Assembly: GCA_038501195.1 (NCBI GenBank)
Contig: JBBPUQ010000003.1
Location: 822,501-886,500 of the forward strand
Reading direction: 5' to 3'
Origin: Nemania diffusa
Lineage: Eukaryota > Ascomycota > Sordariomycetes > Xylariales > Xylariaceae
Length of the DNA: 64,000 bases
Under the pieces are notes generated by a model. The model was not told the DNA's origin. It saw nothing but the letters and a program-made list of their open reading frames with translations, and did no database searches. Each line of letters begins with the position of its first letter. The stretch's first letter is position 1. Made by a program: the position numbers and the translations under genes. Below are positions 53,667-64,000 of the stretch, one piece after another.

Positions 53667-53704
53667 GTAGATCATCCGACCATACATGGCTTGGCAAGCT
53701 AACC
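53667..53704 (+). repeat. Left terminal inverted repeat
   Basis: Starts GTAGATCATCCGACCATACA and ends GCAAGCTAACC; about 35 of 38 positions match the reverse complement of 54,033-54,070 (two substitutions and one 1-bp gap). Confidence 0.85.
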
Positions 53705-53907
53705 TTAATTAAGCAACATAAAAAACAGTAAAAGTTGCAGTTGCTGCAAAAATACAAAGAAAATACTAAAATAAAAAATATATAAAAAAATAATTACAAT
53801 AATATCAATATATATTTTAACATAATAATATATAATAATAATATAAAAATTATTTTTTAAATAAAACAATTAATTTTGAATTTTTAAAAATTAATTTGAT
53901 ATTTTGA

Positions 53908-53933
53908 GTACTTACTGAGTACTCAGTAAGTAC
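53908..53933. repeat. Perfect 26-bp palindrome inside the element
   Basis: GTACTTACTGAGT meets its exact reverse complement ACTCAGTAAGTAC at 53,920/53,921. A second palindrome, GTGAGTACTCAC, lies at 53,961-53,972 and shares the GAGTACTC core. They may be nested element ends or cruciform-forming sites. Confidence 0.85.
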
Positions 53934-54032
53934 ACCTTCTAATTCTATACCAAAATCGCAGTGAGTACTCACCTAGATTTTTTTTATTTTATACCAACTG
54001 ATCTTTTTTTTACTCCACTATTTACCCGAGTT

Positions 54033-54070
54033 GGTTAGTTGCCAAGCTTTGTATGGTCGGATGATCTACC
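54033..54070 (-). repeat. Right terminal inverted repeat
   Basis: Reverse complement begins GGTAGATCATCCGACCATAC and ends GGCAACTAACC, pairing with 53,667-53,704. Confidence 0.85.
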
Positions 54071-54085
54071 TCCTCGTCGAGGGGG

Positions 54086-55505
54086 TGGGGCCGAGTTCAA
54101 CCTGCAAGTCATTAAGCTTTTTCGCTAGCCGAACCCGTCACCAGTGTGTCTAGGTTATGTACATGCCTCCTCAAGCATTCCCTCCCTACCCATGCATGTC
54201 TTACTATGTTGAATTGCGATGGCAGACATGATTTATCAATGCTACATATCGGTATACCTAGCCGTTTTCGATTTGTGACATAGTATTCTTGCTAGGATTG
54301 TAGACATTTTGAAACTTAGAAACAGAATAATTGTACTGCTCAAGGATAAAAATTTTATGTGCTAAATCGGGAGAGCCTTGTCTTAGGTAACATGCCATGA
54401 TTAATTACCTAGAGGAAATTTCCCATCTAGCATCCGCTATGGGGTCCATAATGGATCTATCAGCGGAAACGGGCCACAGAGGAGTCCGGTTCCGAATCGC
54501 GTTTGAAAACGCGTGTTTAATGGAAATATCCTTGTCGCCTTCAAACGATCATATCATGTTATACCACCGTAGGTCCTTAGGCCATAGTGAACCGATTGTC
54601 TCCCCATAACTGTGCAACATCTCGCCGCGTACGGTGTTCGATAGGGATTTAGAGATTGGAAAACACGCAAAATCTCACTCAACAAGACACTAGATAAGTC
54701 TAGCAAACTAATCACCTTTAAATTCTAGAACAGCTTAACCCTGTCATGGTAGCGATGTTGTTATAAGCATTTTCCGTTCTCTCTTACTATTGGTATAATA
54801 CAAACCAACATAGTACTATGTCTTTCACCAAAAATTCGCTGCAAGGGCCTTAAAGTTTGCCCTATGTAAAGTCTCACAGACCTACCATACCTGGTTAGGT
54901 AGGTCTTAGAATCTATGTATGTAAAAGACTATGAGGCTAAAGTCCGTGCTTCACGCTATGGGTGTTAGTTCCGCAACCAATCGGTAACTAGCTGCAGTTT
55001 GTAGGTTTGCCCGTCTACAAGCACTTGCTCAAAAAGCTTATTCTCGGATCATGCCTGCCAAACCAACCTACGTGTTGGAAAATAATAGGAAAGGACTTAG
55101 GGGAAGATAAGCGGCAAGAAAATGACCTTTTTATTTTGTTTTTACAATGTCATATTACGAACTATCCATATCCCTTAACTTTCAATCTCTTAACGTCACG
55201 GTACTTAGGCTCAAGCCCAGGTATGTATCTTCGAGGCACGATCTGATTGGTAAGTAGGTAGTCATGTAACAGTTCCTATCTCCGAGACCTGCATGAACGA
55301 GACATCGACAATTACCAGCACCTGTTCCTGGTTTGTTGTTTTACCTGTCCTATATAGCCAATTTGATTGGTTTAGGGAATCCCCAACGACCGTTTGTGAG
55401 ATATTTTTCATCAAGTTAGACTGGGTTCCACGTAGAGAACCTGAACAGGCTTGGGCCAATATTGTTATTTATGTTTGCGCATATATCTATGGGTCTTATA
55501 TGGTA
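54086..55505. other. Intergenic, no supported gene
   Basis: 1.4 kb between the transposon and the 3' end of LAS21. Small frames at 54,397-54,609 and 55,293-55,520 lack family features, splice context and plausible composition. Nothing else is recognised. Confidence 0.5.
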
Positions 55506-58500
55506 TCACGTTCGTCCTAACAAATACAACAAACCCCCCAATCCGACGTTGATGACAAGATGCTGTCCCAAACTCCAGGCTATGCTATAAAGATATTTTG
55601 GGGAGAAAACGGTCCAAATAAACAAGTGGGTCCGTAACGCCGTGCAAGCCAGCATCACAGATCCTAAGCTAGCCGCCACGTATAACGTCAGAAGAGATGC
55701 ATGTTGTATGAAGCTGCCCCTACTGCTTTCGCTACTCTTGCGTTGATTATCACCTATAGCGCTCCTACTAGGGTTTTCTTCGCTTGATAGCAGCAGTAAA
55801 TTTGACGCCGATGTCCACCACACAGGGCCAGCCCAGTTGCTGACAAACGTTAGCACCCCTACTGTGATGACGTTGAAGTCACTAACGCCATTATAGGCGC
55901 TAGACAAATCGATGCCAGTGAAAGCGTTAGAGCCCCCGGTCGCGAAAAACGAGGTGAACTGCAGGAGCAGTGACGAAATGGTTATTTCGATGGGATCAAG
56001 ATGAAGTTGGTTCAAGAAGACATATATGCCATGAAACAACAAAAACAGTGGAATGTTAGTTGGTCTAGACTGGGTCAGGGCAAAAAGTGTGTATAACTGG
56101 TGGAGAGCATGTGCTCCTATCACAATGTTAGCGCAGTATAAAAAGTCGGATGACTTCGCGGATGCTTACCCTGCATCTTAGATGATTTGGTTGGCTGCAC
56201 AAGTAACAGGTATAGCGGATAGATGGCCGCAAGTCCAATACCCATGAACACGGCGCGAGCTTGAGTCACAAGAGATGGTCCATCAAAAAAGTTTGCAAGT
56301 AAACTTGCAAACCCAACGACTAGCTCAGGAGCATCGTGTTTCGTGAACGTGAGCTTGAAGGCTACGGCTGATGTTACTACTCCAGCAACGACCGAGCCTG
56401 ATATTACGGTCGGAATTCCATCTAGGTTATTTAGAAGTTCCCGGCCAGCTAAGAAATACGCTGACCACACTAGAGCCCAAAGGAGTGTTGGGTTAGGTAA
56501 AAGAAACGAGCCAACAATATCAGGCTCGCCAGCAAACTTCTGGCCGGTTTGATTCCATCCCCGCATGAGCCTCATCGTTCCAAGCGCAAGGAGCGTCATA
56601 ATGTAAAATCTCTGGGTTGATTTTGGGGCTCTGTTACCATGTTAGGAGCTAACGCTTTCCACAAATAAGTTGGAAGAGCATTACCTTTTGACAACAAGAT
56701 AGAATAACCACGCGGTTGTAGACCAATACCAGAAATGTTGCTCTTCTTCAACATAGCTACTAGCAAACATCATCAAGCCATAAAGAACGGTGATTAAGGC
56801 AAAGGGTCCGAAATTGCGCACGGTCAATTTAGTCGACATGGCTGTAGCCACTCCCGCTGCAGATAAGGCAGCGACTGTAATAATCCCACCATATATCAGC
56901 TTATCCATATCATAATTGCTAGCCATGCCGCTCATCAGCGTTTGTGCCTTAGAGAGCCACTAATTTGTAGAAAATATGTTAGAAGATACTTTAGTAGGAA
57001 ATTAACGGTAGAGAAAAAGGGACTAACTCTTGAAATATCCAAAACCAAATTTTGAAGTTGCGAACCAGTTGTTGAGATATGTTCAGTAGCTTTACTAATT
57101 TCACGCCACTCGCAAACTAATTCTCTAGCTGGGGAAGTTGGGCGAAGACAATTCTCCTCGCTCATCGCGCTGTCAAGAGACGAGCTGCCTAGTGTAGCAG
57201 TAACAATAGCGAGAATCTGTCTCGCATTGCGGATAAGGATCTGCAGTTTGTCGAGGGCTAATAAGCCGTGTTAGTTAGTGATATTATGCGATCCTCTAGT
57301 TCACTTACAATCGGGCCACAGAGGTAAAAAGTCCACCACGAAAGACCCCAGGCTATTTTTAGGAACTGGAAAGCCTAGAAGAGCGGCAAGAGTGGGTGCC
57401 AAGTCGGATTGCTCAACAGTGCTATAGTATTGGAAGTCTTCAGTAAACACAGCAGGGGCCTTGATATCTCTAGAGATGGCTTTTAGTTTCGGAGACACAA
57501 AGACTAAAGCAGCCGATGTCTCTCCAGGTGAAGAAGCTCCGTGGTTGCCAGCATCATTCATACCATGGTCTCCGCATAAGACGAACAGGGTAGACTCTAA
57601 GTGCTCGTGTGAAGCTATAGCTTCGTATATCTGACGAACTATGGCATCCATCTCATGCTGCTTCGGGATCATATTGGGGCCTCGTGGGCCCGTCTTGTGG
57701 CCGATATGGTCGAGTCCAAGGTAATGGAGGACCATGGTGTTCCAATCATCATTGCTCAATTCGTCGGCGACGTGTCTCGTCACGTTGTTATCGACCTCGG
57801 TGAAGTCAGAGACAAAGAAGCTTGTAGTCCCATCTGTTCGGTCGAAGGTGGCGGGGAATAGCTTCAACCAAGTGTCATCACCATACATGACTAAATTCCC
57901 AGTATTCTTAGCTCTCATTTGGGCGAGCCATGTATCTTGCGACGCCAGGGTCGAGGAGGTATCGGCCTCATCAAAGCTTAAGATGGCATCGAGAAACGAG
58001 GGGGTCGTGCCGGTCGTCATAGCCTTAATTCGCGGCATAGTAATGGTGGGGGATGTCGCGTGAGCTGTGAAGGGAATGGCCACGCCATCGTTGATCAGGC
58101 TGGATGGAGATCAGAAATGATTTGGACGAGGATTGCCGTATCGAGGCGATGGACTGACTGACCTTCGTGTATATTCGAAGCCGGAGCCCTCAAGATACAC
58201 AAAATCACTGGAGATAATATCACAAGTCAGCCTCTTTTCAACTTTCAATGACGAGACGTTGGCGCAAAAGGAGTGGGCCACCTACCTGCGCAAGGCATCA
58301 ACAACCATGAAAACAAGTTTGTCAAACGGCGCATCTGGAGGCGGCCCATAAGCACCCAACTCGTCATGGCGCGCGAGGCCGGGCAAGAAGGGTTTATAGG
58401 GAAAGAAGCCGGTAGCAAAGATCAAGATGGCAACAGGTAAGAGTAAGTTGGCGGCGACAAGGAAGATCGTCGAGTATGGGGAGACATGGTGACGGTGCAT
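55506..58500 (-). CDS. LAS21: GPI ethanolamine phosphate transferase 2 (Las21/Gpi7)
   Basis: Seven exons: 58286-58500, 58163-58207 (a 45-bp microexon), 57309-58099, 57028-57257, 56685-56959, 56170-56630 and 55506-56116, giving 875 aa; all phases agree and introns are 51-78 bp. The ER enzyme adds ethanolamine phosphate to the second mannose of the GPI anchor (PIG-G in mammals). After a signal-anchor helix (residues 11-36) comes the alkaline-phosphatase-like lumenal domain: VVDALRSDFVY at about 66-76 (metal site), TMPRIKAMTTG at 107-117 (nucleophile Thr region), GLDHIGH at 215-221 and GDHGM at 263-267. The C-terminal half is a series of hydrophobic helices, for example GSVMLACTALRTHLFIWTVF. All expected catalytic motifs are present. 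The start MHRHHVSPYS follows no earlier in-frame ATG in the exon. Confidence 0.92.
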
Positions 58501-58973
58501 GTCCGATTGCAAAATGTTCGGATTATTAGTTCTATGATAGAAGAAAGAAAACGAGATTGAGATAATTCTGCCTCATTCTTTAAGAATTGTTAAAGGAGCG
58601 ACGATGGTGAGCACTTGAGGACCCTTGAGGAACGAAGGTTGGATACAGATAGTTTTAGCCAGGTAGAAGCGCTGACAGCATCACTGCTCCTGCTGGGCCC
58701 GTGCCGGGTTTCTGGGTTTCAGGGACTAGTAGGTACCTATTGCTACCCTGCTCTATTCCCCTAGTACTATACTATACCTAAAGTGGTTAGTTAGATGTTG
58801 CCTAAGTGTAACCCCCGCCAAAGCCACGTGGTATGCAACTTACATAATAAGACTTCCTATTTACATCAAGGGTTTATGTAGTAGGTATAATAAGGAAGTT
58901 GAGAAGTGAGTTAGACACACGATAAGTTGTGAAAAAATGGAGACTATAATTCAAATGTGTTATGGTAATCCTA
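58501..58973. promoter_or_regulatory. LAS21 upstream region and 3' end of the THADA-like gene
   Basis: About 470 bp between same-strand genes, with no coding frame. Contains TAGGTACCTA-type words near 58,730-58,790. Confidence 0.45.
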
Positions 58974-61900
58974 TTATTCGATCCCACACATTTCTAGCAG
59001 TAGTCCATGGACTCTAGTTTGATCATCATGACCCAGCTTCCAGAATCGGCTCAGTTCCTCTGATAGATCCTTATACACTACCGCTTCTTTCTCTGCGTTC
59101 TCCCCTTCTCCCCCTCTATCGTGTTCCTGGCCGTGGGTATTTTTCAATCTCGCAAGTGTAGAGGCACAAATCAAAATCCGTGCACAAATTGCGAAAACCT
59201 CAGGTTTCGATGTCCATCCCAGAGGCCCGTCGTCACCCTCAGTGGACTCGGACTGAGAGATTCCAGTTAGTGCGCGCAGACCCGCGAGCGTCCATTCCGC
59301 AAGGGCCTTATTTATACTATGCCGAGAATTCGTGACAGTAGATGAGTTCAAAGACAGAAACACATCCGTCCATCTCTTTGCCTCCCGCACCTCGTCGATG
59401 TACTGATTATGTTCCTCGACGACAAATAGCGAGTCATCAAAGCGCATAGCATCTGCAAGCTGGGATTTTGCCGAAACCCAGTTCAGTCCATTTTCCTTAG
59501 CTAAACTTCCTCCTATATCGTAGGTAGTGATAAAACAAGTAGAACCGAAGTTATGTCCAACCATACGCCCTCCGACATGCGTTAAGAAGTCGGGTTCATG
59601 CCTAAAGCGCGCTGTGAGCCAGCGCAACAGTCGGACGCCGGCCTCAGCCGGCACAAACGCCAGTCCTAGAATGGGCTTTGCAGCTCTAGCAGCGGCTTCT
59701 CGGACTTCTACGTCATCGTCTGTGAGTGCGTCGTAGAGTACAAGAAGCCAAGGTAGGTGAGACTGGTGGATTGTCGAGGGGTTATCATGAGGAAACCGGA
59801 CAATAGAAGATAAAGAATTAATAGCCTCAATGGCGGCTATGCGAGTATCGAAGGTCTGTCTCATGGTAAGCTTGTATTTATCCTCTGATTGAATAGAATT
59901 TAAATAAACTCACTCTGTCTGCCATCCTAGCGTCGCTCATCATAGCGCCCCAGCTGATCAGTTGCTGCGCAAGCCTCTCGTCAACTTTCCCTTGCGCCCG
60001 AACGAGAGAGAGTGCTACGAGAGGCCCGCTGACACGTATGATAGCGTCTGAAAGGCTGGAGTTGATGGGTTTCCGGTGAAGGTCTGACCATAGAGCAAGC
60101 ACTGTATCCTCGGGCGGAACAAAGCTCAAAGTACTATCTTCAGATGCAGAGCCTAACATTACGTCTATCAGAGACGCGAGGGCTTCTAAAGCCACTGTTC
60201 GTGGTTCCGGAGATTTCGTAGCAAAGCATACGTGCATATATGTACTAGCGAGGCGTGATTGGGCCATTGCTGTATGCGATAAGCTGCCCCTTGAAATAGC
60301 GTCAACCATCCCACATGCAACATTAATATCAGTCGCTAAAGCAGTCTCTAGCTCCGGGCCCAACATATCGATTGCTTTCTCATTTGTTCCTTGCAAGATC
60401 TGCTGCACTACCATTTCGCTTGTTCTAAGATTTAATAGTGCGAGCGGCTCCTGGCTTGAATCTTGCTTTGCTCTGATCATTCGAGATTCCCGGAGAAGAC
60501 AGTTTGGCTGTGTTTGAGTAGACTTTGCCATAAAATTCAGAATATCAATATATACAGCTTGGGCTTCTGTGCAGGCGCTCAAACAATTGTTTGAAGTTGA
60601 TAAATCGCTTAAAATTTCGTAGACAGCATTGATGTTTTCCTCTATACTGAGTTAGCATGTTAGGGCTAACGGAGTGATAAGACGCCTAGTAAAACCTACC
60701 AGAAAGCTGCTCGGGCATAACTTGAAGAAGCCTCTCAAGCAGAAACCTGGTCGTAAGAAGTGCACCATGCAACTTATTAGAGCTTTGGTCTGGGCTACTA
60801 ATAAGCATCTTGATAGATTGAAGCCAAGTAGATCTTAGAAGCAGCGAGCATAGCGTTCTTGCTGCAATCTCTCTTACGTGCCATATATGGCTGCCTAGGT
60901 ACCAAGAAATGATTTCATATAGTTTTGCAAGGTGCCCCTCGGGTGGCCCGGCACGACGAATGATATCAAGTGCTGGAAATACCGCTTCGGCCGTCTGTGT
61001 GCCCATCACAATGCTAGACGTATTTTTGCCTAGCTCTAAGAGATTGACAAGCAGGGAAGGGAGTGCCTCAAATTTGTGGTATGAAATCCTGACGGTTCGA
61101 CCATCCCACCCAGCCTCCATAGCTGTCTTGTTCTCGGTTGTACCGAAAAGGTTGTCTATTAGGCTTCGCAAAAGCAGAAGTCCGCAGTTACGGATTGCCC
61201 ATCTGCTCTGGTTAGCCTTGTGAACCCCAAAAGCGATTATGAGTATCTTACATCTCTGACTGGAGGCTGAGTGCAGCCAATTGCAAGCAGTCTGTTAGGT
61301 ACGGTTCGGCCCGGGGACTCAAAAAAGATGTTTTAAAAACATCTTTCAAGCAGTTGAGGGCATGGACTTGTGCAAGATTGGACCCGTCTGTCTCGGACAC
61401 AAAAGCTGGCTGTCGTCCTATTTCTTGTAATTTAATAATGACGTCTTTAAAAGATGGGTCATCCGCTTTAGATGCCAGTATACCCACAATGATAGCAGGT
61501 ATACCCGCCGACCTACGAGTCGTTGAGCCTTGAGTATATATACAGTTCAGTGCCCCCTATATACGTCAGCGCTGAATGAGATGTATTAAGAGGAGCGCAA
61601 TTGACTTACCTCGTACCACTTTTTCACTAAATTGGTATCTCTTTGAGGGGCTGGTATATATTGTATGAGTTGACAACAAGCTGTGAAGGTTTGAGAGACA
61701 GTTGAAAATGCCCCTCTATGCCGTAGATTTGACAACTCATCAAACGTTAAATTTCCAATTTCCTCAAAGTTTTTCCGAGAAGGAGCAAGAAAACCTTGTT
61801 TCCGGTCATAACGCGCATTTTGTGCGATAGTGCGCATTAAATTACTACAAATTTGTTAGCAAAATCATTACTATAAATAGACTACTTCTCACCTTGATTC

Positions 61901-64000
61901 ATGTATGGCCCTGAAACTATAGCTTAAGAGATCCTTGGTGTCTAATCCCTCTATTTGCTGTAGCTCTTCTGGCAAATGGCCCTCGGGGGAATCGTCGCAT
62001 AGGATGTGTTGGACCGTCCGCCAGACTCGTAGGCAGCACGAGATTGCACGATCTTGAAACCCATCGAGTGTGATGAGGAGAGACTCTTCGATTTTAATGC
62101 CAGTAAGCGAGCTCCAGATATACCTATAACCGCATTTAGCATCATGTTTTACAATTAAAATGAACTGTCTTGATATACCTGAGAGATGCAAAATCACCGT
62201 GCACTGGAGCGTGGAGCACTGCCGCCGCTAGATCTCTTTCTACCGCACAGAGTTTCCGCTCAAGATTTGAAAATACGCTGTCTAGCACTTTCGCCGCTTC
62301 CTCGAGATTAGAGCTCCAGCGAAATAATAGCTCCTGCGATCTCGCAGCACCGTCACAATGATCGGCGCGAGCGGTCTTCAGGGCAAGATCATTTGCCTTT
62401 CGGCAGAACATCTGTAGCTCTTTCAAAGGAGTAGAAGCTAGGCTATTAATGTGCGCGGGCGGCCCGGTCATCGACCCCCCTGGTTGCAGAAGTATAATTA
62501 GTGATACAGCGGTTTCTCTCACATCATCGTAAGGGTCCATGATGAGGTCCAGGACGGATCGAAACCACATATTATCAACCAGGAGGCTTGCTGGCCAAGT
62601 TTTGATAGAGGTTTCGTCGCCTTGGATTAAACTGGACTTGAGAAAATAATGCATAGCCTTTAGAGATGTTATATGGCGCTGATACGATGCGGTAGGCACA
62701 AGCTCTTTCTTGAGAAAACTCGTGTACCACTCGATAAACTCTTCATGCTCACGTATAATGTCGATCGTAGATTTAATTGTATTTTCATTGGTGGCCGGCT
62801 GTCTTCCATCTTGACTTATTTTCTTACTTTTCAGGATCGCATTCGGGTTCGCAGAAGCTAGTGTCTCGTTCTTTAAGTTCTTCGACGCACGGACTGATTC
62901 TTTACGTAATGCATCAACCGAGTTATGGAGGCGTCGGATCATATTTCTCGAGTAGCCTAAAACATCGTATCTGATTTTCGGATCAACATCTTCATGGAAA
63001 GAAGGAAGATGCTTCTGTAGAAGTCTTAGAGTCTCCAAAGCATAAGGTTTTGTAGTTGATGGTGATGCAATAAGGATAGACAACCCAGAGGCACGTGCTT
63101 CGTGAGACTCGTGAGAAAGTAAGACGTCTAGAATATGTATTGGAAGTTGGCCGGCTACTTCCATGCTATTTTTCGAAGCTGTTTAAACGATTAACATGCA
63201 GTCATGCACTTGTAATAGCATCTCCACTTACCGTGGTTTGGTTCACCCACCACACCAGTCTTCTTTCCCGCTTCGAGCAGAGCGACCCAAAGCATAGCAT
63301 TTAGATCCCAGCCGCCGCTCTCGTTAGCTGTTAGCTTTTGTAGCGAGGCCAACTCGTTGAGGTACGCCAAAGTCGAAGTTGGATCAGTCCTAAATAGAGG
63401 TATGAAGACGTAAACCTTGATTGGCTCAAGGAGCTCGAGATTGGTCTTCAAGCCGCTTGAAATGAATCTGTGCCAGGCACTTGGATGATGCTTAGAAATT
63501 TTATCATCTTGATACCACGGATGTGTTAAGATGGTGACTAGAAGCTTACCAGCTACAGTCCATACGTATTGTAACTCCATCCAGGCGAAGACCTGAGAGA
63601 TGAAAGAATCCCACATAGCCTCCTGTCCGCAATTATCTTTACGAAGTTGTTGATAAACATGTAAAACTTCACTCAAATACACAACTTTCTTCTGTAAAAA
63701 ATGATCAATAGCGATCATCGAAGATTTCGTTGAGGGCCTAGAAGCTTGGAGCGTGATGACTGAGATTGTGTCGTCTAAGATGGCGCCCTTAATCGACTTG
63801 CTAATATCCGCATCGGGATTCCAGATGATTGAAGAGACGATATAATCCAGGATAAGGCGCATAGACCTGTGGGCATCTTGTTCATTCCACTCAATGAAGA
63901 AGTTGAACATTTTCATGCTGGTCGCATGAGCAAATGCAAAGCTCTTGAGCGCGGGCGAAGCGGACTTAGAGCAAATTTCAACAAAGCCACATAACTTGCT
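58974..64000 (-). CDS. THADA/Trm732-like HEAT protein (5' end outside window)
   Basis: Eight exons are inferred: 63232-64000 (open at the edge), 62179-63178, 61893-62123, 61610-61844, 61252-61556, 60700-61202, 59914-60641 and 58974-59855, giving at least 1550 residues; introns are 48-58 bp and all phases agree. The DUF2428-type core spans exons 4-6: LRHRGAFSTVSQTFTACCQL, then STTRRSAGIPAIIVGILASK, then HALNCLKDVFKTS and WAIRNCGLLLLRSLIDNLFG. The rest is HEAT-like helical repeat (REIAARTLCSLL, DDDVEVREAAARAAKPIL). Yeast Trm732 pairs with the methyltransferase Trm7 for 2'-O-methylation of position 32 in the tRNA anticodon loop; human THADA does the same with FTSJ1. The C-terminal exon has a second in-frame acceptor (start at 59,870), which would add five residues. 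The N-terminus is missing only because the window ends. Confidence 0.85.

Larger units (their letters stand above)
53652..54085. mobile_element. Small terminal-inverted-repeat transposon with 10-bp target duplication
   Basis: The 10-mer GTCGAGGGGG occurs at 53,652-53,661 and 54,076-54,085, directly flanking a 414-bp segment (53,662-54,075) whose ends are inverted repeats of about 38 bp. The middle (53,740-53,900) is extremely AT-rich, unlike the surroundings. There is no transposase frame, so it is a MITE or a deletion derivative. A duplication of 9-11 bp with such ends fits Mutator-like elements (as known for Hop in Fusarium); hAT elements would give 8 bp. The family assignment is inference. 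Confidence 0.75.

Noticed and set aside
54397..54609. 70-residue plus-strand frame
   Set aside because: Isolated in a gene-poor spacer, no family resemblance and no signal or motif.
55293..55520. 75-residue frame near the LAS21 3' end
   Set aside because: Overlaps the LAS21 stop on the opposite strand and has no coding signature.

Overview
The window is nuclear DNA of a filamentous ascomycete (Pezizomycotina, probably a Sordariomycete). The evidence is short spliceosomal introns (about 48-180 bp) with GTRAGT-type donors and CTAAC/CTGAC branch points, recognisable fungal genes, and a large repeat block turned almost entirely to A+T, as repeat-induced point mutation (RIP) does. I cannot name the species.

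Layout. (1) 1-28,560 is nearly pure A/T (a few percent G+C by eye) with no credible gene. Within it are an AT satellite (1-1,070), simple repeats (951-1,055; 5,591-5,697; about 27,254-28,530), and direct-repeat pairs that look like LTRs of decayed retrotransposons (7.47/12.24 kb and 14.41/20.01 kb). More degraded relatives lie at about 22.2-24.8 and 25.0-27.2 kb, and an inverted fragment near 5.3 kb. (2) 28,561-32,690 is a less extreme AT-rich zone that ends in a 140-bp tandem repeat. (3) At about 32,690 composition switches abruptly to ordinary gene-bearing DNA, which runs to the end of the window. A RIPped repeat island or the flank of a regional centromere would both fit.

Genes, left to right: a Whi5/Nrm1-type G1/S transcriptional corepressor (+); a short Cys-motif protein of unknown function (+); a five-exon Ser/Thr-rich GPI-anchored surface protein (-); the giant HEAT-repeat protein Laa1/HEATR5 (-); a mitochondrial YebC/TACO1-family translation factor (+), divergent from LAA1; the cytochrome-oxidase assembly factor Pet100 (-); the GPI fourth-mannose transferase Smp3 (-); a small decayed terminal-inverted-repeat element (53,662-54,075); the GPI ethanolamine-phosphate transferase Las21/Gpi7 (-); and a THADA/Trm732-like HEAT protein (-) whose 5' end lies beyond 64,000.

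Functional threads. Two late steps of GPI-anchor assembly (Smp3 and Las21) are neighbours on one strand, 2.5 kb apart, with the small transposon between them, and a predicted GPI-anchored protein lies about 11 kb away. Two small mitochondrial genes serving respiratory-chain translation and assembly (YebC/TACO1 and PET100) are convergent neighbours. All exon junctions were derived by hand from splice motifs and reading-frame phase; none is supported by transcript data. I did not find a convincing undescribed system. The best leads are the structure of the AT block, the transposon carrying a 10-bp target duplication, and the GPI gene neighbourhood.
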